Source: Cordia subcordata
Taxonomy: Eukaryota > Streptophyta > Magnoliopsida > Boraginales > Cordiaceae
DNA: 64,000 bases
Direction of reading: 5' to 3'
Assembly: GCA_028554755.1 (NCBI GenBank)
Contig: JAPTOF010000020.1
Location: 6,329,001-6,393,000 of the forward strand
Each line of letters opens with the position of its first letter. Position 1 is the stretch's first letter. The position numbers and the translations under genes are program-made. The notes beneath the pieces are model-generated. The model saw only the letters and a list, made by a program, of their open reading frames with translations. It made no database searches and was not told the DNA's origin. Below, piece by piece: positions 1 to 10,430 of this stretch.

Positions 1-1040
1 CACCTATGCCTATCCCTTGTGAAGAGCATGATTGTGAAGTGATGACCACTAGTGTTGAAACTGTAGAAGTATTTGATGAGTGCTTAGCTAGTGTTAAATC
101 GGAATCATCAATTGGGGAGAGCATAGCATCAATTTCAGAGTCTTTGCGTGATAAGTCTTTTGGAGTTATAGATTTTTGTGTTGAGGAAAATAGTCACTCT
201 AAGAAGACGCCTAAGGACGAAATTGATGAACTTGAAATATTGATTTATGGGTCTTTGGGTGTATTTGATGAATCATTATTGATACCTTCTTCTACCTTCT
301 CCGATAGGGAATTGCTTGATAAGGTTAATCGACTTTTAGATAAGCATGAACCTTCTCTTTATGAGAGTAAATCCATTCAGATCAAGTCCATCCTTTGTGA
401 GGAGTTAGAGGACCTATGCTTGATCACGTCATATCTTGTGGAGAGAAGGAGTCTTGTACTTCAACATCTCTTTCCTTTAATCTTTCTTCTCCAAATGTCA
501 TCCCTATTCTCCTTTCCCATTCCGTTGAGCCCCCTCTTTGGAGCTCACATTTGTGCTTGCGTACATAGAGCATTTTCATCTAGGATTAGAGCATTCACTT
601 CCCGCATTGCACGCATTGGACATTTCATTGACCCATGAGGACAATGTGTTCTTAGCCTTAGATCATGAAAAAAAGGTCATGAGGTGGTTGATTAGGGAGC
701 CAATGAGGCATGATCCTTTACATTTGTGTATAATCCCTACCACATTAGAGCACACATTTTTCATTTTATGCTTTAAGGTGGGATTACTTAGAAAAGGCAT
801 GCATAGTTTTATCTTTGTTTCATTCTATATTGCATGACAAATTAAACAGGCTTCACTTGAGGGGGAGTGCGAACGCATATAAACTTTGCATTTATCTTCT
901 CATGTACTTGTGATGATTTGATAACCACTCTAGGGCTCTTGATTTGTACGTCTACTGGTGAACTGTAGTTTATTTATACTGTAGCACTTTCATGAATGAA
1001 TGAAATACAACAGAGAACAAATTCTTCTCTTATCCTTTAA
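1..1040 (+). mobile_element. Degenerate retroelement 3' end (probable)
   Basis: An open frame at 6-638 (acidic, Ser/Glu-rich, no domain I recognise) continues in another frame at 538-837 with His-rich sequence and no clear start. It is followed at about 855-867 by a purine run (TTGAGGGGGAGTG) of the type found just before the 3' LTR of plant LTR retrotransposons. From there to about 1040 the sequence looks LTR-like: a TATA-like stretch, then a repeated GAATGAATGAAATAC region before a pyrimidine-rich end. No reverse transcriptase, integrase or gag motif is visible inside the window, so the body of the element would lie to the left. An unrelated host gene fragment is possible. Confidence 0.35.
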
Positions 1041-1249
1041 AAAAGAAATGCTTTGATTGTATTCCCACACTAAAGCACATCATTATTCATTTACAGTGAG
1101 TTTTTAGGTTTTACAGATACACAGCATTTCTTTTCCTCCACCAACTTAATCTACCTGATATGATACATATACGTACTAAGAATTCAACAGAAACACATCA
1201 CGTACTGATCTTTTTGATGAAGGTAATTAAAATGATAAGTTGAATGGTG

Positions 1250-1936
1250 TCATATATTCACTGGTGTATTGTTGTTTATATGGTTTGGAGGAGGAAGCGC
1301 CGCGATGATAAAAGGAACCACGGATAAACTCCCAGACAGCCCTGGAATCCAGAGCAGCTTTGATGGAAGAAAAGCACCAACCAAACCATTAAAAGCTAGT
1401 AAAACTATCGCTATCCCCACCTGTTCTGCGGCGTTTGCTGGAAGGTGACATGTCTCGCGCAACAATAGCCCGTTCCAGATTGAAGTGCATCCTACTGAGA
1501 GCGCAACAACCGTGAATCGCATGATTGCTGGCGGAGATTTTTGGCTAAAGAAGTATACTATCATTCCTGTAGTGACTGGAACAGCTACGCCAAGCACAGT
1601 CTTACCCAGATCTTGCTTCCTCAAGTTCACAATAATTGGGTGTAGAAGTATCGGCCGGGCAGGTGTTGAGCTGCTACTTTCATCACCATCACACTGGTGA
1701 TTGTCTTCATCATCACCACCTGATTCTGCAGATGCGGTTGATGGTGGCGTTGGAGGAGACTGAGACTTCTCCGGGGCGCCCCAGGGCGGCTTTCCAGCGC
1801 CAAACCCGAGAACGGTGAAGACTTGCCGAAAGAACGCTGAGAAAAGTCTTGTGAACCAGGGAGTCATGGTTACAGTCTCAGAAATTTCACTGCCAGTGGA
1901 TGATGGAGTCCTTATTAGTCCACTTTCCGTATCCAT
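1250..1936 (-). CDS. Small multi-pass membrane protein, copy 1 of the minus-strand pair member
   Basis: I do not recognise this family. The start at 1936 (MDTESG) is chosen because similarity to the paralogue at 9549-10061 is clear from here; the frame is open 13 codons further up to 1975. The product is 228 residues: a Ser/Pro-rich, acidic N-terminal half (roughly 50-95, poorly conserved), a short amphipathic stretch at 27-47, then four hydrophobic segments at about 112-130, 138-158, 170-190 and 194-214. Blocks shared with the paralogue include HPIIVNLRKQ, ALSVGCT and NGLLLRET. It is probably an integral membrane protein with a variable soluble head. It is divergent from the plus-strand gene at 5118, which encodes a distantly similar protein. 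No intron is needed to explain the frame. Function unknown. Confidence 0.7.
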   Translation of the reverse strand: MDTESGLIRTPSSTGSEISETVTMTPWFTRLFSAFFRQVFTVLGFGAGKPPWGAPEKSQSPPTPPSTASAESGGDDEDNHQCDGDESSSSTPARPILLHPIIVNLRKQDLGKTVLGVAVPVTTGMIVYFFSQKSPPAIMRFTVVALSVGCTSIWNGLLLRETCHLPANAAEQVGIAIVLLAFNGLVGAFLPSKLLWIPGLSGSLSVVPFIIAALPPPNHINNNTPVNI

Positions 1937-1999
1937 TGAAGTTTCTGCAGTGTTTAACAAGAAACACTGAATCAATTGTTTGAACTTTGAATGACAGAA

Positions 2000-3582
2000 C
2001 GTGAAAATTAATTACTTCAGAAGACCAAGTTCTAATTTCGAAGTTTCGGCTTTGATTCTTGTTTGCACGACAACTGGTTCATATAATCATCTGATGACAA
2101 TCATCTAGAACACATCCAACGTGGCCTCGTATAGGATATATAAGTTAAGTTCGTCATCATTTGTGACTATCGAAAATGGTGATTATAATAATGTAAAAAA
2201 GTCAAAAGTTTGTTTCATGAATATAGTTTTCCATTGAGAAATCTTCAACTGCTTAAAAAGATTTGTATCTTGCCAAGTATGCAATGTCGTTTTTTTGATG
2301 AATCATGTCCAACATATATATGGAGTGATGAAAAAGCCATATGATATGATGTTTAATTAGATGAACAAATTTGCAAATTTCATAGTACAAGTGCAATGAT
2401 GTGTGTGTATATATACATATATATTCACTTGATAAGTTTGTATGCGAACGCACAGATCTTTAACCGCGCTCAAACTTTTTGGATGACATAAATCACTGCA
2501 TAGCTAGTTTCTTGTTTTGACAAGAAGGTTTTGAAAATGTTTTTCAAAAAAACTTTTAATTTATATTTGCTAGGTCATAAGTTTGGAATTTTTCTAAATT
2601 CCAAGTGAAATGTCACAAAGAAAAATGAAAACTTCTAGCTAATTTTTTTTTTTGTGTGCGTGTGTGTTTATATATAAGATTGGATTTGTGTGTTTTATAT
2701 ATAAGACTGGATTTGTTTTAGGACTCACTAAATGAAAGATGTGTACAAATAATTTTCAGTATTAAAATTTTAAAATGAAACTTTGTTAATTAAGCAAGCT
2801 AATTATTTTGTGCTTTAACTTTGATTTTCCAAAATAATTTTTACTGATGATATTTGCATGCAGGGTGTGGTGATTCTCAAATAAGCATATATTGGTGCAC
2901 GTTTGGATATATATATATATATATATATATATGGAGCTTCCTAGATAGCCACTATAGTTTTGTTTTTTTTTTTTCTCATATTTTGTTTGAAAATAGATTT
3001 GATTTGCTTCACTTATAAGAATTTCGACACTTCGGAGTGTTCAAGAACTTGAGGTTAAAATCAAATATGTAGCTTAATCCTGTTTTTCCATTACAATAAC
3101 AATTTTTTGGTTTAAAACTTTAAAGAAACTCTTCAAATTTAAGACAAAGTAATTAATGCAAATCAGTATATACAAAGTCGACCTCCGATGGTACAGTCAC
3201 GTTCAAGTATGTACACTATTTGAATCGATCCACACAAGTTTCCTGTTTATTGTCCATCTATGGGGCTAAAATGAAATCTTAGGAAAAAGGAAATTCAGAT
3301 AAATCAAAAATTTTCCAAATGGCCTGGTCATTTGAAACGAATAGGTCATATGTCAGTGACGATATGAGGTGAGGTGAGGTGAAAGTGAAAATAGATGTAG
3401 GATTTGAGTGGACGTATAGTTTATAATTGTAAACAAATATAATAAAAATTACGGACAATCAAACAGAATATAAATAGTAAACGTTGAGGTGAGATGGGAT
3501 GAAGTTACTTGAGGTGAGAGTGAAAATAAGATGATATAAGGGTTGGGTAATGAATTAGTTAAGGTTGAAGTTCTCTTGTAAA
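2000..3582. other. Intergenic, between the divergent membrane genes
   Basis: AT-rich spacer with no convincing coding frame. The part next to 2000 resembles sequence upstream of the paralogue at 10061, so it probably holds the minus-strand gene's 5' UTR and promoter. It contains a (TA)n microsatellite at about 2907-2932 and a GAGGT-rich patch around 3365-3515. Nothing else is recognised. Confidence 0.5.
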
Positions 3583-3810
3583 GGCTCGTTTGGATTGACT
3601 TTTTTCAAAACTATTTTTTTTAATAACTTTTGAAAAATAATTTGTTTTGAGAAGTTGAAAATTCTGACTTAAAAAAAAAATTGTATTTGAACTTTTTTTT
3701 CAAAGTTTTACCTTTTTTGGAAGTCAAATCAAATAGTTATTACAAATTTAATATTACTTTTTTAGGGAAAAAAAGTATTTTTCTTAAAAAAAGTTAATCT
3801 AAACAAGCCC
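3583..3810. mobile_element. MITE family A, copy 1 (PIF/Harbinger-like)
   Basis: A 228-bp non-coding element. The left end GGCTCGTTTGGATTGACTTT and right end (reverse complement GGGCTTGTTTAGATTAACTT) form an imperfect terminal inverted repeat, and the interior is almost only A and T. It is flanked on both sides by TAAA (3579-3582 and 3811-3814). The ends and the short TAA-type duplication resemble Tourist-like MITEs of PIF/Harbinger transposons. Further copies lie at about 10406, 12990, 15063, 18089, 58245 and 63512. Confidence 0.75.
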
Positions 3811-4263
3811 TAAATGAAGAGCGTGATAGAGAAAAATGAGAATCGATAAGGTTCACTAAAGAATATGGCTTGATGGTTGTAAATTCTTTCTGAATTAATA
3901 CAAATCCCTTGTGTACCGAGCAAAAAGGAAAAGCATACTACAATTCATGTATCGATTCGTATATCAAAGGTTTTATGAAAGTGGAAAGCATACTACAATC
4001 TTATAATAGAAGCTTAAGATATTGGTAGTTGATACTATAAGGATAACTTTGCAATTAATTGGTGTAAGAATTCCCAGATATAGTAGAGCTGATCATATAA
4101 ACATATCCTTATATTTGGGGTTAGGAGTTAATCCTAATCATCTATGATCATAAATACATTGATTTCAATCTTTATCCATTTTAGAATTTTAACTGTTCTC
4201 CTTTTTCCCTTTTAAAAATTGTTGATGACTGCTATATATGAGCACTATATCTTTTTTTTCTTT

Positions 4264-4316
<53 letters not shown>
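4264..4316. repeat. (TA)n microsatellite
   Basis: About 50 bases of nearly pure TA. Similar TA tracts sit at about 2907-2932, 5721-5745, 6831-6871, 25546-25579, 39462-39506, 39977-40006, 41480-41509 and 41779-41824. Confidence 0.95.
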
Positions 4317-4319
<3 letters not shown>

Positions 4320-4382
4320 ATAGCCACACCAGTATGCAACGCTAAAAAAATCAAGAGACTTGAATTCTACTTCTTAATTTCA

Positions 4383-4532
4383 AGGAAGCAACACGGAAAT
4401 TATGTTGAAGGAGATATACATCGGCTGGATGATGTAAGAACCAATAAGCAATAAACAACAGACATTTTTCCTCAATCGCCTCCAGTGATCATGGCCATGG
4501 CTGATAAAACCATTGAACCAGGTCAATGCATG
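4383..4532 (+). pseudogene. Truncated promoter and start of the plus-strand membrane gene
   Basis: A conserved upstream block (GAAGCAACACGGAAATTA followed by GATGATGTAAGAACCAAT) leads to an ATG at 4497 whose first dozen codons (MADKTIEPGQC) match the intact gene at 5118 almost exactly. Similarity stops abruptly near 4532. No later part of the gene follows before the intact copy starts. I read it as a partial tandem duplication of promoter plus start. Alternatively it could be a separate first exon, since the junction reads CCAG-GTCAAT, which could act as a splice donor; no matching acceptor was found. Confidence 0.6.
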
Positions 4533-4949
4533 CACCTATATACAATGTTTTAGTTATATATCCTCGATGCTCATTTTACATATTTAATTAACCTTAACGC
4601 CAGTGCGACATTAAAAATACCATTCGAGTGAGATAAACTCATATTTGAAGAAATTGTAAAAACCGTTGAAACATATAGATTTGGAAAATTTGTGAAATCA
4701 ATTCACAAATATATAGAATAGAATTGAGATAAACTCGTTGCCATTAATCAGATTAGAATTCTCTCCTTATCACAAATTCGAGCAACTAGGGCGTAAAATC
4801 CTAATTATTTACTTCAACCATATATCTTAAAATTTTATTTTAATCTTCTCCTTCTTTTTTTCTTTAAAAATTGAGTTTTTCCAAAAAAAAAAAAAAGAAA
4901 ATTAAATCCACACCACTACGCAACCCTAAAAAATTGAGACAAATCCTTC

Positions 4950-5035
4950 CTAGTTATTCCAACGAAGCAACACTGAAATGATAGTTGAAGGCGTCAAATG
5001 TCGGCTGGATGATGTAAGAAACGATATAGTCAATG
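4950..5035 (+). promoter_or_regulatory. Conserved upstream module of the membrane-gene family
   Basis: A block containing GAAGCAACAC, GTTGAAGGCG and CGGCTGGATGATGTAAGAA recurs before every copy of the plus-strand gene: 4383-4446, here, 14061-14137 and 14365-14446. Spacing to the next ATG is 50 to 500 bp. Conservation across duplicates whose spacers have diverged suggests a promoter element, though shared ancestry alone could explain it. Confidence 0.45.
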
Positions 5036-5117
5036 GGTTACTCAGCATGTATATATTTATACATATAGACAAAGAACAATAAACATTTTTCCTCAATCAC
5101 CTCCAATAATCACACTC

Positions 5118-5588
5118 ATGGCTGATAAAACCATTGAACCGGGTCAGTGCATAAATATCCACATTATTGGTCATGGCATTTCAGGCATATATAAAACTTG
5201 TAAATTTGTAGCTGCAATAGATGAAGCAATTCTTGGGATATCATTTGTTACAGCTTTTGGACTTCTCCAGCTGCCATATGAAACAATTGATGGCGCTTCT
5301 GTTCCGGCCATAATCTTTAAGAGCAAGCCTGTTTTCTTCCGTGGATTCCTATTAGCTGTGGATTTTTCGTTCTCAGCAGCCGTGATAGCTATAATACTAC
5401 GCGATGGCTACCCGAGGACCACGAGATGTTGTCGCTCGCTTGCTGTTTTTGCCTTGGCAATAGCATCAGGGATTGTGTTATGGTTGGTGTTTTGCCCTCA
5501 AATTGTATCTACTAGTACATCGAACCCCATTGTGGTCCTCCCGGATCAACTCTACCTCCACCCCACGCCACAATCCAAGACGGATTGA
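5118..5588 (+). CDS. Small multi-pass membrane protein, copy 1 of the plus-strand pair member
   Basis: Family not recognised. The product is 156 residues, intronless. Hydrophobic segments lie at about 31-52, 72-95 and 105-128, with a basic Cys-containing loop (YPRTTRCCR) at 98-106 that would face the cytosol under the positive-inside rule. Residues 1-128 are about 80 percent identical by eye to the copy at 14565. The last 27 residues (after CPQI) differ completely and lengthen this copy, so one of the two C-termini has been rewritten after duplication. The FKSKPVFFRGFLLA to LLRD-YPR stretch is distantly similar in layout to the minus-strand proteins, suggesting that both members of the divergent pair come from one ancestor. 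Function unknown. Confidence 0.75.
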   Translation: MADKTIEPGQCINIHIIGHGISGIYKTCKFVAAIDEAILGISFVTAFGLLQLPYETIDGASVPAIIFKSKPVFFRGFLLAVDFSFSAAVIAIILRDGYPRTTRCCRSLAVFALAIASGIVLWLVFCPQIVSTSTSNPIVVLPDQLYLHPTPQSKTD

Positions 5589-5639
5589 AGCGTAGGGAAG
5601 AGGTGTTGCAAAATTAGGGTAAACTGATGATGCAATTAT

Positions 5640-5722
5640 CTACAGCTTCAGACTCTAGCTTCGATCATTTCCACCTATAATGTTTTTTTTTTTTATCTTC
5701 TTTTCTCCCAATAAAGTTATTA

Positions 5723-5756
<34 letters not shown>

Positions 5757-6826
5757 TATGTGGACATCATAAAATTGGTCTCCTGAATGTCATGCTAACG
5801 GCGACATGGTTGTGAACAACTTTCACTATAACTATAATTCTCGCCGTCCAACAAGTCTCTTAATTAATAACAACATGGAGTTGCATATAATCTAACAAGA
5901 GCTCAGAGATTCAAGCATAATTAACCTTCTAGTAGACTAGCATTCTAGCAAATAAATCTCAAGTGAATTACTAAATAAGGCCTAAATAATGGAAGAATCA
6001 AGGAAAATCCTTTACATATGTTTTTGACAAACAAAAGTTGGTAAGCCAACAGTAACAAAGTTATGATCTGAGCTGGGTTTTAACTTTTAAATGCGAAACC
6101 TTTTGATTGTTATCATGATTAAAATTAAAGTCTTTACGTAGATGGAACGCCAAAGTCAGAGCCAGCATCTTGTGGAAGATCAATTCATACGCAGCCGCCA
6201 GAGTTGAAGTTTTAATGGCAGCATCTCCTTAAAAATTTTGTTAGACAGGTCTTGTCAATATCCATCTGGTCTAGGGAGCAGCCTTCTCCTCAAAATTAGT
6301 CGATTTTGAGCGACTTTTTTTTTTTAATCCAAAATTTAAACAACTTAATATATTCGTGCATGGTTCGAGCCGTAACTATTAGTTTGAGTGTCCTATCTTA
6401 CTTAATGTAGTGGTCTTACTTGAAGAAGATTTTTGGATCTGAGGTTTACCAATTGATGATTGGACACTACTGATGTTGGGAAATGGGTACGTTATTAGGC
6501 TCTGCTAATATGAATAATCGGGTCTAGAGAAATGATCTTTTGGCAACATACATTTCTAGAGAAATAGATCTTTTGGCAACCTTATAAGTAAGATATTAAT
6601 GGAACAATGATAAAATGATATGGATAGCATACAATTATTAACAGTTACTTATCATTTTATAATGTTACCAGTGAATTCTTACTTCAAATTTAATGGAAGT
6701 AAATCATCCAAATTATTTTTTTATTGAAATTGAACCCCTTCTGACTGTCTCTAAAAGTTCACGTTCAAGTAAGACAGGATCTTCAAGATGGATAACACAC
6801 ATCTAAACAAATAAATAAGGTATGTA

Positions 6827-6874
<48 letters not shown>

Positions 6875-7600
6875 TTTCGCGTAGTCCTTCTCATGTATAA
6901 GAGATAATCTTTGTTCTAGAAATTGGGTGCTCCAGAAGGTCAAATGTAAAGAAAATTGTGGAGTCATAGTGGGCCTAAAAGAAACATATGGTGCAATTAT
7001 GGATGGGCTTTCCATCTCTGATCTTTTTGTTTGTTAGTATATTTTTGGTTACTTCACGTATTTCGCTTCTTTCTCTCTAATTTCCTTAATCTTTAATTAA
7101 TCCATTTCTCTTCATTGTTTTCTGAGTCTGTCTAAACTAAATGGTTTTCTAGGCAAAGAATACAAAGTACAAATTCTTTTATACCTAATATAACTCTTTT
7201 CAATTCTGAAAGGAGGATTAACAATTTAAAATTGTTAGATATCAATTATAATGTAATGTTATAATTAGATTCATTTTATAATAAAAAGAAGAAATACGAG
7301 ATATAAACCTTCATTTATATTCGAAGAAAAAGTCAAAAAGTACTCTTGTAGCAAATTAAACTCTTTGTAACAAACTAATGATGCACAGTATACGTATTGG
7401 TTGATTATTTTCCACTTATTTGTGCTCGATTCTCATTTTACGATACTTTGGTTTGTCTTACACTAGATTTGATCGCAAGAAAATACAAAAAAAAAAAAAA
7501 AGCCCTAAACCATATTATATAATTTGATATAAGAGGATCGATCTTACCAGAGAATCAAATCATGTAAAAAATATAGTTAAGAAGTCTGGAAAGGGAAGGG
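5640..7600. repeat. Duplicated 3' flank, copy A
   Basis: The stretch downstream of the membrane gene is shared with 15380-16860 (copy B) and, from about 5800 on, with 32715-34600 (copy C). Shared landmarks are TAACCTTCTAGTAGACTAG at about 5922, an exon-like patch GATGGAACGCCAAAGTC at about 6140 (in A and C only), and a strongly conserved block at 6886-7015. A (TA)n tract lies at 6831-6871. No intact gene is seen; the 70-residue minus-strand frame here changes frame between copies, so it is probably not coding. Confidence 0.75.
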
Positions 7601-8257
7601 GAGGTGAAGCGAGCGTGTTGGAGTTGGACCAACACAATCTTTCCAGTGATATTGTTTCATATGATTAATTTTTATTGTTTTAAAATATTTAAATTAGTTC
7701 TTACTATTTTAATATATTTATATTAGCTTTTCATGTTTTACAAATTATTCAAATAATGGATGAAATGGATAATGACAATTGGAATTGGAAATGAGATTTT
7801 CTTCTCATTTCAATTGGGGCCAAAATGGAAGACTTTATTAATCATTCAGTAACTGATTTTCACGGATATATTAAACTTTAGCTTATAATTGCACAATGTT
7901 CGGCCTTGCATATAATTGCACAATTGTGATGCCTATAGATGCATCTTCCTCTAAATTTACAACTTCTTGCTCTGCAAGGCGTTGCTTCAACATGCGTAAC
8001 CATCTTCTCTGTTCTCCCAAAAAAAAAAAAAAAAAAAAGAAAGAAAAGGAAAGGAAAATATGAGACTAAACATACACACAAAAGAAAATATATCTTTAAA
8101 GTATTTTTAGGTTAAAAAAATTAACTTAGGTTTTATGAAGAAACTTTATATATACCGTATAAAATTATATGTTTTTAGTTTTTACTAAACAAAAGTTTTA
8201 AATTCATCCAACTAATGCTGTGTTTGTTGGATAAATTCCCAAACAAGTCCCTCAACA
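7600..8257. other. Intergenic, nothing recognised
   Basis: AT-rich sequence with a long A-run near 8020-8038. No coding frame or transposon end was recognised. Confidence 0.4.
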
Positions 8258-9054
8258 ATGAAAAATGCCCTTTTTAGTCCTTCAAGTTAATAAAAAATTG
8301 TGAAAATTAATAGTCAACCATTTGATTTGTTAGAAAATCCCAAAATACCTTTAAGCAACTTTTATATTTATTTGGGCTCCGTATGTTTGCCAAAAAATAT
8401 TTTCTTGATTTCCCAGTATTTGGTGGTGTTGGAAAATAAGTCAGCTCAAAAACATTCTCTAATCAATTTATAGATGAAGGGAAATATTTTTGACGGCGAA
8501 GAAGAAGAAAACATTTTTTGTACAGTAACTCTCTATCTTTTTCTTTCAGTAGGCCTACCTCCCACCCCAAAAAAATAAAAATAAAAATAAAAGAGTAAAA
8601 ATTTAAAATTTATTTCAATTACTCTTAATGGTTTTTTAGGTTAATTTTTTTAAAGAGTAGTTGAAATTAAATTTTAAATTTTTTACTTTTTTTATCTTTT
8701 TAAAGGGGTAGGGTAGGGGTGGGGGAGGTTAGGCCTAGTGGAAGAAAAAGAGAGAGTTGCTGTGTAAAAAATATTTTCGTTATCTTGGCCACCGAAAAAC
8801 ACCTTCCTTCATTTATAATTAAAGTTTTTTGTTGACAAAAAAATGTTTTCCAGTTGACTAATTTTCTAGTATTTATTTTCCAGTGCCACCAAACACCAAA
8901 GGATCAAGAAAATATTTTCTAGCAAACATACGGAACCCAAATATATAAAAAAGTTTTCCAAAGATATTTTGAGGTTTTATTACAAATCAAATAGTTGACT
9001 ATTAATTTTAACAATTTTTTATTAACTTGAGGGACTAAAAAAGATATTTTTCAT
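8258..9054. mobile_element. Long fold-back (inverted repeat) element, about 800 bp
   Basis: The two halves are reverse complements over nearly their whole length, with the turn at about 8630. Outer arm: TTTTTAGTCCTTCAAGTTAA at about 8270 pairs with TTAACTTGAGGGACTAAAAA at about 9023. Inner arm: GGGCTCCGTATGTTTGC at about 8375 pairs with GCAAACATACGGAACCC near 8937, and these may be the true ends of a nested MITE. The arms hold no coding frame. A transcript would form a hairpin of roughly 380 bp, a typical source of small RNAs. Mismatches in the arms (visible in the Cs and Gs of the middle) show that it is not brand new. Confidence 0.8.
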
Positions 9055-9416
9055 AGTTAATTGAATTGATCATAAGATCTGATGATGAAGCTTTCATCGC
9101 ATGCATCTATTGATGGAAAGAAAAAGAAATTACTTGTGCAACTCTTCTACAATCATATATATTGTATTTGCTTCATCATTGACATAACTATACAATGCAT
9201 CCCACTAACAATCAATAAGCAAGCACTATTACATCTTATACAATAAAGATATTAAAGGGCAATAAAAAGTTACCCCTCTATAATTTGTAAAATATGCAGG
9301 TTATGACCTCAACATAACGCCTGCATATTACGCCTTCACAGTTAAAAAAAAAAAAAAAAAGAAGAAAAAGAAATTAACTCATTTGACCTCATGAAACATT
9401 TCAAGTCAAATATATA
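9055..9416. other. Intergenic, nothing recognised
   Basis: AT-rich sequence with an A-run at about 9344-9360. No gene or transposon end seen. Confidence 0.4.
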
Positions 9417-9583
9417 CTGAAAATTAATCTCGAGACTCCTTGTAGGGCTATTGGGTTGAAGGAAGTGCGGCAAGGATAAAAATTTTGACTCACTTGACTT
9501 CATGAAATGCTCGAGGACTGAAAATTGATATCGAGACTTCCTGTATGGCTACTGGGTGGAAGGAAGCGCGGCGAGGATAAAAG
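9417..9583. repeat. Tandem duplication of the 3' end of the minus-strand gene
   Basis: About 65 bases starting CTGAAAATTAATCTCGAGAC at 9417 recur 100 bp on at 9517, running through the last codons and stop of the gene at 9549-10061. The extra copy also reads ILAALPSTQ-stop on the minus strand, so it is a detached C-terminal tail. Confidence 0.7.
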
Positions 9584-10061
9584 GGACCACGTTTAGAAAC
9601 CCAAAAAGACCGGGAAACCAGAGTAACATCGGTGGAAGGAACGAGGCCACCAGGGCATGAAAAGCTACCAAAACCGAAGCGATCCCCATCTGCTCTGCAA
9701 AATTAGCAGCGATCGGGAAAGTCTCACGCAACAACAGCCCGTTAAAGATCCCGGTGCATCCGACCGAGAGAGCAGCGACGGTGAAAATCACGATCGCGGG
9801 TGGAGTAGCTTTAGTAGAGAAGTAAATAATGATGGCAGATGTTACCGGGACAGCCGTAGCAAGTACTGCCTTGCCTAGTTCTTGCTTTCTCAAGTTCACT
9901 ACTATCGGATGTGAAAGTAACCGATGAGGAATTGGTTGGGTTCCATCATCAGCAGGCGTGGTCTCGCCCTGATGATCATCACTCGGAAGCTTCGATGCAG
10001 CAGCTTCACAGACTCCACTGACAGTGGATGGTGTTGTTAGTCCACCTTCTTCCATATGCAT
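9549..10061 (-). CDS. Small multi-pass membrane protein, copy 2 of the minus-strand pair member
   Basis: Paralogue of the gene at 1250-1936; family not recognised. The frame is open up to 10214, but similarity to the paralogue upstream looks like 5' UTR, so the ATG at 10061 (MHMEEGG; a second ATG lies at 10055) is preferred, giving 170 residues. The soluble head is shorter than in copy 1: it lacks the amphipathic and Pro-rich part. The four hydrophobic segments at about 62-81, 88-110, 122-142 and 146-166 and the HPIVVNLRKQ block are kept. Its divergent partner is the gene at 14565, now 4.5 kb away because of transposon insertions; the equivalent spacer in the first pair is 3.2 kb. Confidence 0.7.
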   Translation of the reverse strand: MHMEEGGLTTPSTVSGVCEAAASKLPSDDHQGETTPADDGTQPIPHRLLSHPIVVNLRKQELGKAVLATAVPVTSAIIIYFSTKATPPAIVIFTVAALSVGCTGIFNGLLLRETFPIAANFAEQMGIASVLVAFHALVASFLPPMLLWFPGLFGFLNVVPFILAALPSTQ

Positions 10062-10430
10062 CGAAGTTTCGGCGATGTTTTTAGTTAGCAAGAAACGAGG
10101 AATCAATTGTTTGAGACTTTGAATAACAACTTCAAGGATGACCACCAATTGAATTGATTTATAGAGAGAGAGGGAACCTTGCATATATGCATCATCATAT
10201 ATGCAAGCATGCATGCCCTGCCTAAGTCAGCAAAAAAACCTAGACGTACCGACATGCAGGATCTTGGTATCCAGTTTCTAGAAGCATGCATAATATTGAA
10301 CCTTGTCGCGAATTAAAAAAAGGAAAAAAAAAAGTCAGCCTGAGATACTCTTGTAATAAGAACTTCAAGAATGGCTGCCAATTGAATTGAGGACTAAGAT
10401 ATACAGGTTTGTTTGGATTGATTTTTTTTT

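Noticed and set aside
6803..7015. 70-codon minus-strand frame in the conserved flank block
   Set aside because: The frame shifts between the four copies of the block, so selection on a protein is unlikely.
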